DNA of 63,341 bases from Bacteroidota bacterium (GCA_021824565.1 JAKAKL010000127.1:1-63341); one strand, 5' to 3'. Shown: positions 38,701 to 49,399, counted from the first letter of the stretch. Notes: a model not told the origin generated them from the sequence alone. A program made the numbers and translations.

Positions 38701-40362
38701 GGAGAAGGCGGACAGCTTCCCGGATTTAAAGTCGATAAAATAATTGCGAAGGTAAGACACAGCACTCCTGGCGTTACTTTAATAAGCCCGCCGCCTCATC
38801 ACGATATTTATTCCATCGAAGATTTGAAACAACTAATTTTTGATCTGAAAAATATTAATCCGAAAGCCCGGGTTAGCGTGAAGTTAGTTTCTGAAGTAGG
38901 AGTTGGCACAATCGCCGCCGGAGTTGCAAAGGCTCATGCAGATCATATTTTAATTAGCGGTCATGACGGCGGAACCGGAGCAAGCCCGGTAACATCAATC
39001 CAATATGCCGGCTCGCCCTGGGAATTAGGCTTGAGCGAAACTCATCAGACCTTAGTTCTTAACGGATTGAGAGACCGGGTTTACGTCGCGGTTGACGGTC
39101 AAATGAAAACCGGAAGAGATGTTGTAATCGCCGCTCTGCTCGGTGCTGAAGAATTTGGATTTGCCACTGCGCCGTTAGTAACGCAGGGATGCATTATGAT
39201 GCGCAAATGTCATCTCAACACTTGCCCTGTAGGTGTTGCAACACAGGACCCGGAATTAAGAAAGAAGTTTACGGGCAAGCCTGAATATGTTGTAAACTTT
39301 ATGTTTTACATTGCCGAAGAAGTCCGTGAGCTGATGGCACAGTTGGGCTTTAGGAATTTCAATGATATGATCGGTCAGACCGACAAGATAATTCCAAAGA
39401 GATTGAACAATCATTGGAAGGCGCGCGGTATTGATATGAGCAAGCCGTTATTCAAACCAACTCCGTTATATAATACCGATCTTCATAGAACTCGCGATCA
39501 AAATCATGCGCTGGAAGAACAACTGGACCATGAATTAATAAAGCAAGCTCAGCCTGCAATTGAAAATGGAATCCCGGTAAAAATAGAAATGCCGGTTAGA
39601 AATATTAATAGAACTGTCGGTACAATGCTTTCAGGCGAGATAGCCAAGCGTTATGGTCATGTAGGGCTGCCTGATGGAACTATAAAAATATTTATGAGCG
39701 GAACAGCAGGACAAAGTTTCGGAACTTTTTTAGCGCATGGAATTGAACTTCATCTCACCGGTGAGTCAAACGACTATACAGGCAAAGGACTATCGGGAGG
39801 AAGATTAATAGTAAAGACACCTCCGTCTGCAACATACGACGCTGCCGAGAATATTATAATCGGTAACACATGTCTTTATGGAGCTACAAGCGGAGAAATG
39901 TTTATCAATGGAGTTGCCGGCGAGAGATTTGCGGTGCGTAATTCAGGCGCAAAGACTGTAATAGAAGGCGTAGGTGATCATGGATGCGAGTATATGACCG
40001 GAGGAACTGTAGTAATCCTTGGAAAGACCGGAAGAAATTTTGCGGCGGGTATGTCAGGCGGCGTTGCTTACGTCTGGGATCCGAAACATGAATTCAATAA
40101 ATACATTAACCAGTCGCTTGTTGAAATGGAATATTTAGTTAATGATGAAGACGTGGATGAAGTTTACGATCTTGTCAGAAGACATTATGAATATACCGGT
40201 TCAAAGAGGGCAGAACATATTATAAATAATTGGGACGATGAAGTTGAAAATTTCTGGAAGGTAATTCCCGAAGAATACAAGAAAGCGTTAGCCAAGTTAA
40301 AAGAAGATGAGAAAAAAACATCGTCTGATCTTCAAGAGTATAAGGAGGTTGTCAATGGGTAA
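35770..40362 (+). CDS. gltB: Glutamate synthase large subunit
   Basis: A 1530-residue multidomain enzyme making two glutamates from glutamine and 2-oxoglutarate. The N-terminal glutaminase starts at Cys35 (HDACGMGFV), so a ~34-residue propeptide should be removed. The central and FMN-binding domains follow ([24 protein letters not shown]), a 3Fe-4S cluster motif [14 protein letters not shown] lies near residue 1141, and the C-terminal domain ends with glycine-rich beta-helix repeats. The stop overlaps the gltD start by 8 nt, with AAGGAGG inside the gltB coding region. Confidence 0.97.
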   Translation: MNDNTNMNDETNLNINSYFPSQQGMYEPRWEHDACGMGFVADVRGKKSRHIIEKGIEVLNNLEHRGAVGADPFTGDGAGILIQMPDEFMRRAAAEKNITLPKEGKYGVGVMFLPQNPILRKSVENIVEKIVIDEDQIFLGWRDVPVDPNVPGEGARATQPFIRQCFVGADKHLKTQEEFERKLYLIRRIIDHRIRTELKCDRSKYYVPSFSSKVLIYKGMLLAPQMTAFYKDLLAEDMKSAMAMIHMRFSTNTFPTWDLAHPFRMIAHNGEINTLQGNKNWMKAREAVMESPYYGRDLKRMLPIIMDGQSDSATFDTVLELLVMSGRSLPHAMMMMIPEAWSKNDLMDPDRKAFYEFHATMMEPWDGPAAVVFTDGNVIGATLDRNGLRPARYTITKDNLVILTSEAGTLDVDPENVLSKGKLQPGRMFLLDLKQGKILDDEEVKKEIVTRKPYRQWITENMLKMNHLPTPNQISNANPETLVSRQRIFGYTKEDVNNIIIPMASKGEEAVGSMGTDAALAVLSDRPQVLFRYFKQMFAQVTNPPIDPIREELVMELTTYIGPEQNLLDETPKHAHRLELEHPLLSNSQLEKIRHITRGHYKAITISLLFDPGIRHDMRERLDQICNESVEAVKSGVSLIILSDKGVDDKHAAIPSLLAVSGVHQFLIRAGLRTKTGLIIESGEPREVSHFALLCGYGANAINPYLAYETLADLCKNSFLQVDYKTAKKNFVKAVSKGLFKIFSKMGISTLQSYCGAQIFEAIGLDTEIVNNYFTGTATRIEGLSLEMLEEETVARHQNSFSSLNRTNSLDAGGLYSYRRDGEKHLWNPLTISKLQQSTRNNDYKTFKEYTQLINDQSKERVTLRSLFNLDTNGEQVPLEEVEPASEIVKRFATGAMSYGSISWEAHTSLAIAMNRIGGKSNTGEGGESEERYIQLPNGDSLRSAIKQVASGRFGVTAHYLVNADELQIKMAQGAKPGEGGQLPGFKVDKIIAKVRHSTPGVTLISPPPHHDIYSIEDLKQLIFDLKNINPKARVSVKLVSEVGVGTIAAGVAKAHADHILISGHDGGTGASPVTSIQYAGSPWELGLSETHQTLVLNGLRDRVYVAVDGQMKTGRDVVIAALLGAEEFGFATAPLVTQGCIMMRKCHLNTCPVGVATQDPELRKKFTGKPEYVVNFMFYIAEEVRELMAQLGFRNFNDMIGQTDKIIPKRLNNHWKARGIDMSKPLFKPTPLYNTDLHRTRDQNHALEEQLDHELIKQAQPAIENGIPVKIEMPVRNINRTVGTMLSGEIAKRYGHVGLPDGTIKIFMSGTAGQSFGTFLAHGIELHLTGESNDYTGKGLSGGRLIVKTPPSATYDAAENIIIGNTCLYGATSGEMFINGVAGERFAVRNSGAKTVIEGVGDHGCEYMTGGTVVILGKTGRNFAAGMSGGVAYVWDPKHEFNKYINQSLVEMEYLVNDEDVDEVYDLVRRHYEYTGSKRAEHIINNWDDEVENFWKVIPEEYKKALAKLKEDEKKTSSDLQEYKEVVNG

Positions 40363-41809
40363 GTCGACAGGTTTCAAAGAATTTAAAAGAGAAACTCCTA
40401 AAAAAGATCCTGTTTCTGACAGAGTAAAACATTATAAAGAATTTGAGCATTCATTTAAGGATGAGCAGGCTACGACTCAAGCATCCCGCTGTATGGACTG
40501 CGGAATTCCATTCTGCCACGGCGATACCGGCTGTCCGGTTCAAAACTATATTCCCGAGTGGAATGATTTGATTTATAAAGGACACTGGAAAGAAGCTCTT
40601 GATAATCTTCATTCAACGAATAATTTCCCGGAGTTCACAAGCAGGCTTTGTCCCGCACCGTGCGAGTCCGCTTGCACTTTAGGTATTAATGAATTGCCGG
40701 TTACAATAAAATCAATTGAACGAAGCATCATTGATAAAGGTTTTAAGGAAGGCTGGATTCAACCGCTTCCGCCAAAAGAACTAACAGGAAAGACTGTAGC
40801 TGTAGTCGGCTCAGGACCTTCTGGGCTGGCGGCGGCTCAGCAATTAGCAAGAGCAGGACATTCCGTAACTGTGTTTGAGAAAAACGATAGGATCGGCGGG
40901 TTATTGAGATATGGTATTCCGGATTTTAAATTAGAAAAATGGGTAATCGACCGACGCCTTGAGCAAATGTCTGCAGAAGGAGTTGTCTTTAAAACCAATG
41001 TGCATGTAGGTGTAGATATTTCTGCCAAAGAATTAGTTGAAAATTTTGACGCGGTAGTTTTAGCAGGCGGTTCAGAGAAGCCAAGAGATATTGCTATCCC
41101 CGGCAGAGAATTAAAGGGAATTTATTTTGCGATGGAATTTCTTCCGCTGCAGAACAAAGTAAATGCCGGTGACGGTGTAGAAGATCAAATTGTAGCAGCA
41201 GGGAAAGACGTTGTAATTATCGGAGGCGGCGATACCGGCTCGGACTGTGTGGGCACATCAAACAGGCAGGGAGCAAAGTCGGTAACTCAATTAGAAGTTC
41301 TTCCAATGCCTCCTCTGGAAAGAGCAAAGAGTACGCCCTGGCCTTATTGGCCTTTGATGCTAAGAACGTCTTCGAGCCATGAAGAAGGCGCAGAAAGAAA
41401 ATTCAGTGTTAATACAAAGCAGTTCATCGGCAATGGCAGCGGCGAGGTAAAATCATTGTTATGCAATGAAGTGAAGTTCGAAGACGGAAAACTAGTAGAT
41501 GTTCCCGGCAGTGAGTTTGAAATCCCTGCTGACTTAGTTTTGATCGCAGCAGGATTTTTGCATCCCGTACATCAAGGTATGCTTGATCAGTTGAAGGAAG
41601 AAGGACTTGAACTTGATACGCGCGGAAATGTAAAAGCTGTTTTTGGAGATGATGATAATGCGCATACAACTTCTCTGGGAAAAGTTTTTGCATGCGGTGA
41701 TATGCGACGCGGGCAATCGCTTATAGTTTGGGCAATAGCAGAAGGCAGAAAGTGTGCTGCGTCTGTTCATAAAGCTCTTACGGAAATCGTTTCTGAAGAA
41801 GCCGCTTAG
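40355..41809 (+). CDS. gltD: Glutamate synthase small subunit
   Basis: The 484-residue flavoprotein passes electrons from NAD(P)H to GltB. Cysteine clusters CMDCGIPFC and [13 protein letters not shown] bind [4Fe-4S] centres; [19 protein letters not shown] binds FAD, and [14 protein letters not shown] binds NAD(P)H. A longer frame from 40307 exists, but ATG 40355 has AAGGAGG at 40342-40348 and matches the family N-terminus ([10 protein letters not shown]). A 21-bp tandem array begins about 30-50 nt after the stop. Confidence 0.97.
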   Translation: MGKSTGFKEFKRETPKKDPVSDRVKHYKEFEHSFKDEQATTQASRCMDCGIPFCHGDTGCPVQNYIPEWNDLIYKGHWKEALDNLHSTNNFPEFTSRLCPAPCESACTLGINELPVTIKSIERSIIDKGFKEGWIQPLPPKELTGKTVAVVGSGPSGLAAAQQLARAGHSVTVFEKNDRIGGLLRYGIPDFKLEKWVIDRRLEQMSAEGVVFKTNVHVGVDISAKELVENFDAVVLAGGSEKPRDIAIPGRELKGIYFAMEFLPLQNKVNAGDGVEDQIVAAGKDVVIIGGGDTGSDCVGTSNRQGAKSVTQLEVLPMPPLERAKSTPWPYWPLMLRTSSSHEEGAERKFSVNTKQFIGNGSGEVKSLLCNEVKFEDGKLVDVPGSEFEIPADLVLIAAGFLHPVHQGMLDQLKEEGLELDTRGNVKAVFGDDDNAHTTSLGKVFACGDMRRGQSLIVWAIAEGRKCAASVHKALTEIVSEEAA

Positions 41810-41837
41810 GTTGATGAAATAAATCATTTTGGACGGT

Positions 41838-42165
41838 TAAATAAGCTTTAGCGAGCTTAACAAAGCATTCTGAAGACTTAACAAAGCATTCTGAAGACTT
41901 AACAAAGCTTTCTGAAGAGCTAACAAAGCTTTCTGAAGGGCTAACAAAGCATTCTGAAGACTTAACAAAGCATTCTGAAGACTTAGCAAAGCATTCTGAA
42001 GACTTAGCAAAGCTTTCTGAAGAGCTAACAAAGCTTTCTGAAGACTTAACAAAGCTTTCCGAAGACTTAACAAAGCTTTCTGAAGACTTAACAAAGCTTT
42101 CTGAAGACTTAACAAAGCTTTCCGAAGACTTAACAAAGCTTTCTGAAGACTTAGCAAAGCTTTTT
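41838..42165 (+). repeat. 21-bp tandem array, 14 intact units plus partial/degenerate ends
   Basis: Units beginning AACAAAG (or AGCAAAG) occur exactly every 21 bp from 41859 to 42132, with a truncated unit at 42153 and a degenerate one at 41838. There are no indels. Variation is confined to a few positions: GCATTC/GCTTTC, GACTT/GAGCT/GGGCT, AAC/AGC. The + frame reads as LTKLSED-type heptads from 41845 to 42189 but has no ATG, GTG or TTG start; the opposite strand also stays open. A gene is therefore not called. Confidence 0.95.
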
Positions 42166-42305
42166 AAACACTTCTTAGATGTTCATTGATCACACACTTA
42201 GTTCTAAAAAATATATTATTTGGCTGAAAACGCATATTCCATATTGCGCTCATGTTTTGAATATAAGCAAAAGCAATTAATCTTTATCAATCTTGTAAAA
42301 CCCGC

Positions 42306-42773
42306 TTACAGATATAAATGATAAATGCTTGTTTGTCTCCATTTGCCTGGTTCTATTTCTACATTACGAGTGGCTAACAGAATTGCGCCAATCGACTCTA
42401 TAGTTTTAACAGAAGGAATGTTTCCGGGGGCGCAAGTAATAACAACCGGTTGGATACCTAATTTACGTATAAGAGGGAAAAGAAGTCTGCAGCTTCGTGC
42501 GGCGTATTTATGACCGCGATATTCTTCAAATACTTCATAGCCAATATGCCCGCCGTACATTTTTAGTTTTTCAGTCAAGCCCACGCGAAGATCAACTGTT
42601 CCCATTACAGCTTTGCTCATTGCGTGAATCATTTCAAATTTATATGCAGGCACATAACCAGTTTCGGAATTATATGGGCGAGTTTCTTTTACGCGCAATT
42701 CAAGATCGTAGTCTTTCAAGATGCCGGCTTCGATGAATTGAAAATTTTCAAATGAGTATTGTATGTCCTGCAT
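42306..42773 (-). CDS. GNAT family N-acetyltransferase
   Basis: A 155-residue protein with the GNAT fold: strand VMGTVDLRVG, then GGHIGYEVFEEYRGHKYAARSCRLL, where EYRGHKYA fits the acetyl-CoA pyrophosphate loop (R/Q-x-x-G-x-A/G), and the C-terminal NIPSVKTIESIGAI, a typical GNAT alpha4 motif. It is similar in layout to uncharacterised single-domain acetyltransferases of the RimJ-like group. The substrate is unknown. It is monocistronic and divergent from the ClC gene. Confidence 0.85.
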   Translation of the reverse strand: MQDIQYSFENFQFIEAGILKDYDLELRVKETRPYNSETGYVPAYKFEMIHAMSKAVMGTVDLRVGLTEKLKMYGGHIGYEVFEEYRGHKYAARSCRLLFPLIRKLGIQPVVITCAPGNIPSVKTIESIGAILLATRNVEIEPGKWRQTSIYHLYL

Positions 42774-42947
42774 TTCGATATCTCGCGCTAATCTTGGTTA
42801 AAAAAATCTTACGTTTCTTTTGTTAAGGTTTAGACCACTACATTTTTATTGAAAATAAAAAATCGAACTTCTCTTCTTCCCTTTAAAAAAATTTTATATT
42901 AATAATAATAATTGATGATCAACTCGTGTTAATAAAATAACTTTTTA

Positions 42948-42955
42948 TATATTTG
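42948..42955 (+). promoter_or_regulatory. Candidate -7 element for the ClC gene
   Basis: TATATTTG at 42948-42955 matches TAnnTTTG and would start transcription about 26 nt before the ATG. No clear TTG is found at the -33 position, so this is weaker than the pdxJ and ilv promoters. Confidence 0.4.
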
Positions 42956-42987
42956 TAAAAAAGTAATATACAGTAATTATTTTCAAA

Positions 42988-44787
42988 ATGTTGTACAAGT
43001 TAAAGTTTCTAAAGGTTAATCTTCGAATTTTTGTTCGCAAAGTAATTTCTCTAATCTACTCTAAAGTTGAACTCAGAACTTTCGTTATATTAGCAAGCCT
43101 TGTGGTTGGCGTGTTATCCGGGCTTGCTTCAGCTCTGCTTAAGAACATGGTCCATTTTTTAGAAGTTGAGCCGAAATATTATTTCCATTTATGGGGCATA
43201 GGTTTTTTGCTGCCTTTTACTCCACTCATTGGAATTATTTTATCCGTTCTTGTAGTGAATTTATTCTTCAACGGGAAAATAAGCAAAGGTATTTCCAACG
43301 TAATATATATAATAATGAGAAAGGCTTCCGCTATTCCGAAAGTAGATATGATTTCGCATTTTATTACAAGCGGAATTTCTGTCGGGTTAGGAGGATCAGC
43401 GGGACTGGAAGCTCCTATCGTAGTTACAGGCGCAGCATTCGGCTCAAACATAGCACGGGAATTAAAATTTAATTATAAGACGCGAACGCTTCTATTAGCA
43501 TGCGGATCAGCTGCAGGTATATCGGCTATTTTCAACAGCCCTGTCGGCGGGGTTATCTTTGCTATAGAAGTTTTATTGCCCGAATTTTCAATCCCTGCAT
43601 TTATACCGCTGTTAATATCTTCTGCTTCAGCAGCAGTTGTTTCAAGATTTTTGTACAGCGGACAATTGTTCTTTTTAGTTACTCATGGATGGGACCTAAA
43701 CGCAATTCCGTTTTATATTATTTTAGGGATATTATCAGGTATCATTTCGCTGTACAATATTAAAGCAACTTTTTTCATAGAAGAATATTTTGAAAAAATA
43801 AAGAAGCCTTATACACGAGCCATAATTGGCGGTACTCTTCTTTGCGTTCTAATTTTCCTATTTCCTTCGCTGTACGGCGAAGGATATATTACTGTAATGA
43901 ATCTGCTTGCCGGTCATTATGAAAATATAATTCCATATAGTTTTTTATTAAGCTTTTTTGATAAAAATCTTCTTCTGATTTTAGTAGCATTCTTTATAAT
44001 TATTACTAAAGTCTTTGCAACTTCACTTACTATTTCTTCCGGCGGCAATGGAGGAATTATTGCTCCCGCATTATTTATAGGAGCTATTGTAGGATTCTTT
44101 CTTGCTGTTCTGATGAAATACCTGGGGATTTCAAATCTTAACTATGCAAATTTTATAGTTGTAGGTATGGCTGGCGTTTTAGCAGGTACTTTGCATGCTC
44201 CTTTAACCGGAATATTTTTAATTGCCGAAGTAACAGGCGGATACATTCTTGTAGTGCCATTAATGATCGTTACAGCTCTCTCGTTTTTTATTTCAAGGCA
44301 TTATCATCCGCACTCTATTTACACGGCTCCGCTAATTGAGCGAGGCATAAAATTTAGGTCTGAAAAAGAAAAATATTATATCCAGCAGATTAGTATAAGG
44401 GATATAATTGAAAATGATTTTCTTATTCTAAATCCTAACATGACCTTAGGCGAAATTGTAAAAGACATTACACAATCGCATCGAAATTTATTCCCGGTGC
44501 TGGACGATAATAAAAACATTGTTGGCATAATAACGCTTGATAATATAAGAGAGATAATGCTAAACTCAGATGTTTATGATATAATTTTAGCTTATGAAAT
44601 TATGGATAGAAATTTTCACTCTATCGACTTAAACGCGGACATCAATACAGCGCTTGAAATATTTGAAGCTCACGACGTTTGGAATCTTGTAGTAACTGAT
44701 AATGGCAAGTATTGCGGCTTCATTTCAAAGTCGAATATCTTTAATAGATATCTTACATCGATAGTAAAGCAGGGAGAAGAGATATAG
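42988..44787 (+). CDS. ClC-family chloride channel/antiporter with C-terminal CBS pair
   Basis: The 599-residue protein has about 10-12 hydrophobic helices followed by two CBS domains (about 475-595). ClC signatures are GSAGLEAPIV starting at residue 136, with the gating Glu141, and TISSGGNGGIIAPALFIGA near 348. The second 'proton glutamate' of exchangers could not be assigned with confidence, so channel versus H+/Cl- antiporter is open. CBS pairs in this family commonly bind adenine nucleotides and tune gating. It is convergent with the MFS gene. Confidence 0.9.
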   Translation: MLYKLKFLKVNLRIFVRKVISLIYSKVELRTFVILASLVVGVLSGLASALLKNMVHFLEVEPKYYFHLWGIGFLLPFTPLIGIILSVLVVNLFFNGKISKGISNVIYIIMRKASAIPKVDMISHFITSGISVGLGGSAGLEAPIVVTGAAFGSNIARELKFNYKTRTLLLACGSAAGISAIFNSPVGGVIFAIEVLLPEFSIPAFIPLLISSASAAVVSRFLYSGQLFFLVTHGWDLNAIPFYIILGILSGIISLYNIKATFFIEEYFEKIKKPYTRAIIGGTLLCVLIFLFPSLYGEGYITVMNLLAGHYENIIPYSFLLSFFDKNLLLILVAFFIIITKVFATSLTISSGGNGGIIAPALFIGAIVGFFLAVLMKYLGISNLNYANFIVVGMAGVLAGTLHAPLTGIFLIAEVTGGYILVVPLMIVTALSFFISRHYHPHSIYTAPLIERGIKFRSEKEKYYIQQISIRDIIENDFLILNPNMTLGEIVKDITQSHRNLFPVLDDNKNIVGIITLDNIREIMLNSDVYDIILAYEIMDRNFHSIDLNADINTALEIFEAHDVWNLVVTDNGKYCGFISKSNIFNRYLTSIVKQGEEI

Positions 44788-44816
44788 ATACTCTGTTCCT
44801 CCTTGCGTTTATACCG

Positions 44817-46112
44817 CTATAATTTGCCGCCTTCTTTTTCAACTACAATAGGATTAGCCGAAGGTTCCTTTTTATAATAATGAACTTGAGCATTCCTTAA
44901 GAATATTAATCCGTATATTGCTGCTGCAATTGCAGCAAGACCGCTAACTGTTAAGCCCCAGCGAGGATTTGCATGTTCGCCAATCCAGCCGACTATTGGA
45001 CCGCCTATCGGTGTCGATCCTAAAAACGCAACAGACCAAAGTGAAATTACTCTGCTGCGCATAGTTGGCGCGCTTTCTAATTGAAGCAAAGTTTCACCCA
45101 TCGAAGTAAATCTTATCGAGAAAAAGCCGACAACTACCATAGCCATAATCGCAATATGAAGGCTTGGAGATACCGCTACAAAAACTACCGCAGAGCCAAA
45201 TGCAAAGATTGTTTTGATCATACTTTTGGGCAGCACGTTTTTACTGCTTGCCGCAGCAAGCCCGCCAAGGACAGCTCCAATTCCCATGGCTGAATTCAAC
45301 AAAGCAAATCCGGCGGCATTGCTGAAAAAAGTATACTTTGCAAGTAAGGGCAAGTTAACCTGAAACTCATAAGTAAGCGTTCCGATAATTGCCATCATAA
45401 TTAATAAATTCCTGAGGAAAGGAGTATTGCGGACGTATTTAAATCCTTCTCGCAGCTGACCCTTGGATTTCTTAATTGGCTCTGTTGTATGAAGTTCTTT
45501 AGCATTCATCAAGAAAAGACAAATGAGTACAGCAATAAATGAAAAGGCATTTAGATAAAAGCAAGATGCAAGTCCGGCGCCCGCGATAATAGCGCCGGCT
45601 ATTGCCGGACCTATAATTCTGCTTAAGTTAAAAACTGTAGAAAACAAAGTCACAGCATTTCCTAATTCTTTTTTACCAACCATTTCCATAACAAATGTTC
45701 TGCGAGTCGGATTATCAACGGCATTAAAAAGCCCTGCCACTGCGGCTAAAATATATATCATCCAAAGTTGTATTGTATTAGTTGAAATCAGTACAGCAAG
45801 TATCAAAGCTTGTAAGCCGGCGCCTGATTGAGTAATAAAAAGAAGCTTTCGTTTTTGGAATCGGTCTCCCATTACGCCTCCTAACGGACCAAAGAACAGA
45901 ACCGGTAATGTTTGAAGAGCTGTAACAAGCCCTAATGCTGTACCTGAGTTAGTGAGTTTTAAGACGAGCCATGCTTGCCCGATAGTCTGCATCCATGTAC
46001 CGGGAAGGGAAATGCTTTGTCCGACAAAATAAAGACGATAATTGCGAATCTTTAAGGATGAAAAAGTATTATTTCTATACGAAATAAGTCGAGTTAATAA
46101 CCTTTTTGACAT
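44817..46112 (-). CDS. MFS transporter, EntS-like
   Basis: A 431-residue major facilitator protein with about 12 transmembrane segments. Opening FSSLKIRNYRLYFVGQSISLPGTWMQ and the loop GPLGGVMGDRFQKRKLL (MFS motif A-like) are typical of the MFS_3/EntS group, which exports siderophores or other small molecules. No biosynthetic genes adjoin it, so the substrate is not predictable. A divergent-type promoter lies upstream at 46202-46229. Confidence 0.85.
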   Translation of the reverse strand: MSKRLLTRLISYRNNTFSSLKIRNYRLYFVGQSISLPGTWMQTIGQAWLVLKLTNSGTALGLVTALQTLPVLFFGPLGGVMGDRFQKRKLLFITQSGAGLQALILAVLISTNTIQLWMIYILAAVAGLFNAVDNPTRRTFVMEMVGKKELGNAVTLFSTVFNLSRIIGPAIAGAIIAGAGLASCFYLNAFSFIAVLICLFLMNAKELHTTEPIKKSKGQLREGFKYVRNTPFLRNLLIMMAIIGTLTYEFQVNLPLLAKYTFFSNAAGFALLNSAMGIGAVLGGLAAASSKNVLPKSMIKTIFAFGSAVVFVAVSPSLHIAIMAMVVVGFFSIRFTSMGETLLQLESAPTMRSRVISLWSVAFLGSTPIGGPIVGWIGEHANPRWGLTVSGLAAIAAAIYGLIFLRNAQVHYYKKEPSANPIVVEKEGGKL

Positions 46113-46201
46113 TAGAGAAGTAACAATGGAAATTAAAGTTCTACACTGATTATAGCTTATGTCTTATTTATAAGATAATAACCAACAATTTTTTTGTATG
46201 A

Positions 46202-46229
46202 CAAATATATTAGCAAATAGTATTAACAA
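46202..46229 (-). promoter_or_regulatory. Promoter for the MFS gene
   Basis: Read on the minus strand, TATATTTG (46209-46202) is preceded 17 bp upstream by TTG (46229-46227), the same spacing as the pdxJ promoter. Transcription would start near 46195, about 80 nt before the start codon. Confidence 0.5.
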
Positions 46230-46389
46230 AAATATTAAAAAATGTTTTTAGTTATTTGGGTTCATAATGGATAAGGGTATCATAGTTAATTTATCGGAGT
46301 TAGTATACTAAGAGAAACAACTTTGAGGTGTAAATAGTGACCAGGTTTAATTTGATTTAGTAAAATTCTCGCCTACTTCTTGAAATGAG

Positions 46390-46482
46390 TGGCGGAGAGG
46401 CCGGGATTCGAACCCGGGGTAGAGCTTTACACCCTACGACGGTTTAGCAAACCGTTGGTTTCAGCCACTCACCCACCTCTCC
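46390..46482 (-). tRNA. tRNA-Ser(GCU)
   Basis: A 93-nt class II tRNA with encoded CCA. The acceptor GGAGAGG pairs with CCTCTCC, the anticodon loop TTGCTAA gives anticodon GCU (reads AGC/AGU), a long variable arm is present, and the T-loop GTTCGAATC is standard. Nothing else is seen in the flanks 46113-46389 and 46483-46675 apart from promoter candidates. Confidence 0.97.
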
Positions 46483-46570
46483 ATGCTGAAATAGTAATAA
46501 TTTTTCTTAATGCTTAATTCTATAATCCAATCAAATAATAAAGCAATAATATAATTCCTCTTTGTGGTTA

Positions 46571-46578
46571 CAAAGATA
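46571..46578 (-). promoter_or_regulatory. Possible -7 element for tRNA-Ser
   Basis: TATCTTTG on the minus strand, identical to the pdxJ and ilv -7 boxes, lies about 90 nt upstream of the tRNA. The -33 element is not clear, so this is tentative. Confidence 0.3.
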
Positions 46579-46675
46579 ACATTTCATATCCAATATTAAA
46601 ATAACCATCAAAGAAATTCCAAATATTTTTTTGGACACATTAACTTTTTTTAATAGCGACGATAGTTTCAAATTA

Positions 46676-46706
46676 TTGCTTGTCTAAGCGCTATACTTTA
46701 AATTTG
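46676..46706 (+). promoter_or_regulatory. Promoter for the acyl-CoA dehydrogenase gene
   Basis: TTG at 46676-46678 and TAAATTTG at 46699-46706, with a 20-bp gap, fit the TTG/TAnnTTTG consensus. Transcription would start about 20 nt before ATG 46733. Confidence 0.5.
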
Positions 46707-46732
46707 AATGTCAATTTATTAACGAGATTTTT

Positions 46733-47902
46733 ATGGAGAACTTCCGAGGAGTAGATTATTTCGCTGTAGAATCATTATTTTCTGAAGATGAATTAATGAT
46801 CAGGAATACTGTGCGCGATTTTGTATCCTCAGAAGTTATTCCAATTATTGAAAAACATAACCGCGAAGCTACATTTCCTCTTCACCTAATTCAAAAGATG
46901 GGTGAACTTGGATTGTTCGGGAGCACCTTGCCTCAAAAATATAATTGCGCCGAACTTAATAATATTTCGTATGGTTTGATAATGCAGGAACTTGAAAGAG
47001 GCGACAGCGGTATCAGGAGTTTTGTCTCGGTGCAAAGTTCGTTGGTAATGTATCCGATTTTTGCATTTGGCAGCGAAGAGCAAAAAGATTATTGGCTTCC
47101 TTTGCTTGCTAAAGGAGATAAGGTTGGCTGTTTTGGTTTAACTGAACCGGACTTTGGTTCTAATCCGGGTGGTATGGTTACTAAAGCAGAAAAGGTTGCA
47201 GACGGCTATATAATTAACGGCGCCAAAATGTGGATAACAAACGGCAGTATTGCTGATGTAGCTGTCGTTTGGGCGAAGTTAGATGGAGTTGTAAGAGGTT
47301 TTTTAGTCGAGAAAGGATTAAAAGGTTTTACAGCACCCGAAATGAAAAATAAACTTTCTTTACGGGCATCGGTAACTTCTGAGTTGATATTTGATAATGT
47401 GTTTGTTCCCGAGAAAAACATTCTTCCCAAAACAACCGGTTTAAAAAATGCTCTAATGTGTTTGAACCAGGCGAGATATGGAATAGCCTGGGGAGTTGTA
47501 GGAGCAATGATGGCTTGCTATGATTCATCTTTGAATTATGCCAAAACAAGAATTCAGTTTAGTAAGCCTATAGCTGCTTACCAAATTACACAGACAAAAT
47601 TGGTTTACATACTGACTGAAATAACGAAGGCTCAACTCTTAAATTATCAATTAGGAAAATTAAAAGACGCGGGTACCTTAAAGCATACTCAGGTATCAAT
47701 GGCAAAAAGAAATAATTGCGAAAAGGCTTTGGAGATAGCTCACATTGCAAGAGAGATACTTGGAGCAAACGGAATTATTGACGAATATCCAATCATGAGG
47801 CACGCTGCGAATCTTGAAGCAGTTAAAACTTATGAAGGTACTCATGAAATGCATACTCTTATTATAGGAGAAGATATTACGGGCTTTGCCGCCTACGATT
47901 AA
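46733..47902 (+). CDS. Acyl-CoA dehydrogenase, glutaryl-CoA dehydrogenase-like
   Basis: A 389-residue flavoprotein of the acyl-CoA dehydrogenase superfamily. FGLTEPDFGSNPGGM binds FAD, ARYGIAWGVVGAM and RIQFSKPIAAYQ are conserved, and the catalytic base Glu lies in TYEGTHEMHTLIIG, the context seen in glutaryl-CoA dehydrogenases. RSFVSVQSSLVMYPI also favours that subgroup. It would oxidise a dicarboxyl or acyl-CoA and feed electrons to ETF. It is 30 nt upstream of guaB and may be cotranscribed, though no functional link is evident. Confidence 0.88.
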   Translation: MENFRGVDYFAVESLFSEDELMIRNTVRDFVSSEVIPIIEKHNREATFPLHLIQKMGELGLFGSTLPQKYNCAELNNISYGLIMQELERGDSGIRSFVSVQSSLVMYPIFAFGSEEQKDYWLPLLAKGDKVGCFGLTEPDFGSNPGGMVTKAEKVADGYIINGAKMWITNGSIADVAVVWAKLDGVVRGFLVEKGLKGFTAPEMKNKLSLRASVTSELIFDNVFVPEKNILPKTTGLKNALMCLNQARYGIAWGVVGAMMACYDSSLNYAKTRIQFSKPIAAYQITQTKLVYILTEITKAQLLNYQLGKLKDAGTLKHTQVSMAKRNNCEKALEIAHIAREILGANGIIDEYPIMRHAANLEAVKTYEGTHEMHTLIIGEDITGFAAYD

Positions 47903-47932
47903 AAATTTTGTATAATTAAAACTGGAAAAATA

Positions 47933-49399
47933 ATGAGTGAAAATTTGAATATTAGGGTAGGATTAACTTTTGATGATGTTTTACTGGAGCCGGGAAAATC
48001 CAATGTGCTGCCAAGAGAGGTTGACACAACAACATTGTTGACCCCTCAAATCAAATTAAATATTCCAATAATTTCGGCAGCTATGGATACTGTAACAGAA
48101 TCAGCAATGGCAATTGCGATGGCGAGAGAAGGCGGGATCGGAATACTTCACAAGAATATGACAATCGAAGAACAATGTGAAGAAGTAGATAAAGTTAAAC
48201 GTTCTGAAAGCGGAATGATCCTAAACCCTGTCACATTATCACCGGAGCAAACGATAGGCGACGCGCTGAGTCTTATGAAAAAATACAGCATATCAGGAAT
48301 TCCGGTTGTTGACTCTGCGGGCAAGTTAGTTGGAATCCTTACGAATAGAGATTTAAGATTCGAGCCGAATAAAAATCAAAAAGTAAAAGATTTAATGACT
48401 AAGGAAAATCTAATTACTGCGCCTGTTCACACTGATTTAGAAAAAGCGGAAACGATTTTACAAAAATATAAAATTGAAAAATTACCAGTAGTTGATAGTA
48501 AAAATATTTTGAAAGGGCTCATTACTTTTAAAGATATTCAAAAGAAAAAGAAACATCCGAATGCATGCAAGGATGAGCATGGAAGACTTCGCGTCGGTGC
48601 GGCAGTTGGAATAACGTTAGACACTATGGACAGAATAAGCGCGCTTTCTAAAGCCGGCGCTGATGTTATTATAATTGATACCGCACACGGACACTCAGCA
48701 GGAGTGTTGAAGGCAATTAAAGAGGCAAGAAAAAAATTCAAATATGAACAGATTATTGCCGGAAATATAGGAACTTACGAAGCTGCTCTTGATTTGCTGG
48801 ATTGCGGTGTTGACGCTGTAAAAGTCGGAATCGGTCCCGGTTCAATTTGTACAACACGTATAGTGGCGGGAATTGGTGTTCCTCAGATTACCGCAGTTTC
48901 TGACGTATTTAAAGCGGTTAAGAATAAAGGTATTCCTTTGATTGCAGATGGAGGAATTAAACAAACCGGAGATGTTGCGAAAGCGATTGCAGCCGGAGCC
49001 GATTCGGTTATGATCGGCGGATTGTTTGCAGGCGTTGAAGAAAGCCCGGGCGAAACAATATTATATGAAGGAAGAAGTTTCAAATCTTATCGCGGGATGG
49101 GTTCACTTTCTGCGATGAAGAAAGGCAGTAAGGATCGTTATTTCCAGGACGCGGAAGACGACATTGCTAAATTAGTTCCCGAAGGAGTTGAAGGCAGAGT
49201 GCCTTTTAAAGGACCGCTATCCAATACTGTTTACCAGCTAATCGGCGGATTAAGAGCGGCGATGGGCTACTGCGGCGTCAAAAATATTCATCAGCTTAAA
49301 ACTAAAACTAAATTTATAAGAATAACTTTGGCAGGATTACGCGAGTCTCATCCACACGATGTAATCATTACGAAAGAAGCTCCAAATTATCATTCTTAA
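47933..49399 (+). CDS. guaB: Inosine-5'-monophosphate dehydrogenase
   Basis: A 488-residue enzyme oxidising IMP to XMP, the committed step to GMP. The TIM barrel opens with [21 protein letters not shown] and is interrupted by two CBS domains (about 95-210). The catalytic cysteine lies in [15 protein letters not shown] (about residue 306), and the flap carries [14 protein letters not shown] and [12 protein letters not shown] with the conserved Arg. Full length. Purine context continues two genes on with purD. Confidence 0.97.
   Translation: MSENLNIRVGLTFDDVLLEPGKSNVLPREVDTTTLLTPQIKLNIPIISAAMDTVTESAMAIAMAREGGIGILHKNMTIEEQCEEVDKVKRSESGMILNPVTLSPEQTIGDALSLMKKYSISGIPVVDSAGKLVGILTNRDLRFEPNKNQKVKDLMTKENLITAPVHTDLEKAETILQKYKIEKLPVVDSKNILKGLITFKDIQKKKKHPNACKDEHGRLRVGAAVGITLDTMDRISALSKAGADVIIIDTAHGHSAGVLKAIKEARKKFKYEQIIAGNIGTYEAALDLLDCGVDAVKVGIGPGSICTTRIVAGIGVPQITAVSDVFKAVKNKGIPLIADGGIKQTGDVAKAIAAGADSVMIGGLFAGVEESPGETILYEGRSFKSYRGMGSLSAMKKGSKDRYFQDAEDDIAKLVPEGVEGRVPFKGPLSNTVYQLIGGLRAAMGYCGVKNIHQLKTKTKFIRITLAGLRESHPHDVIITKEAPNYHS

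Noticed and set aside
40307-40354. Longer gltD start
   Set aside because: AAGGAGG sits directly before ATG 40355, and the family N-terminus begins there; the extra codons lie inside gltB in another frame.
41837-42157. 106-codon minus-strand ORF with ALLSLQK repeats
   Set aside because: It is an open frame forced by the 21-bp tandem period, starts only at TTG and has no upstream signals.
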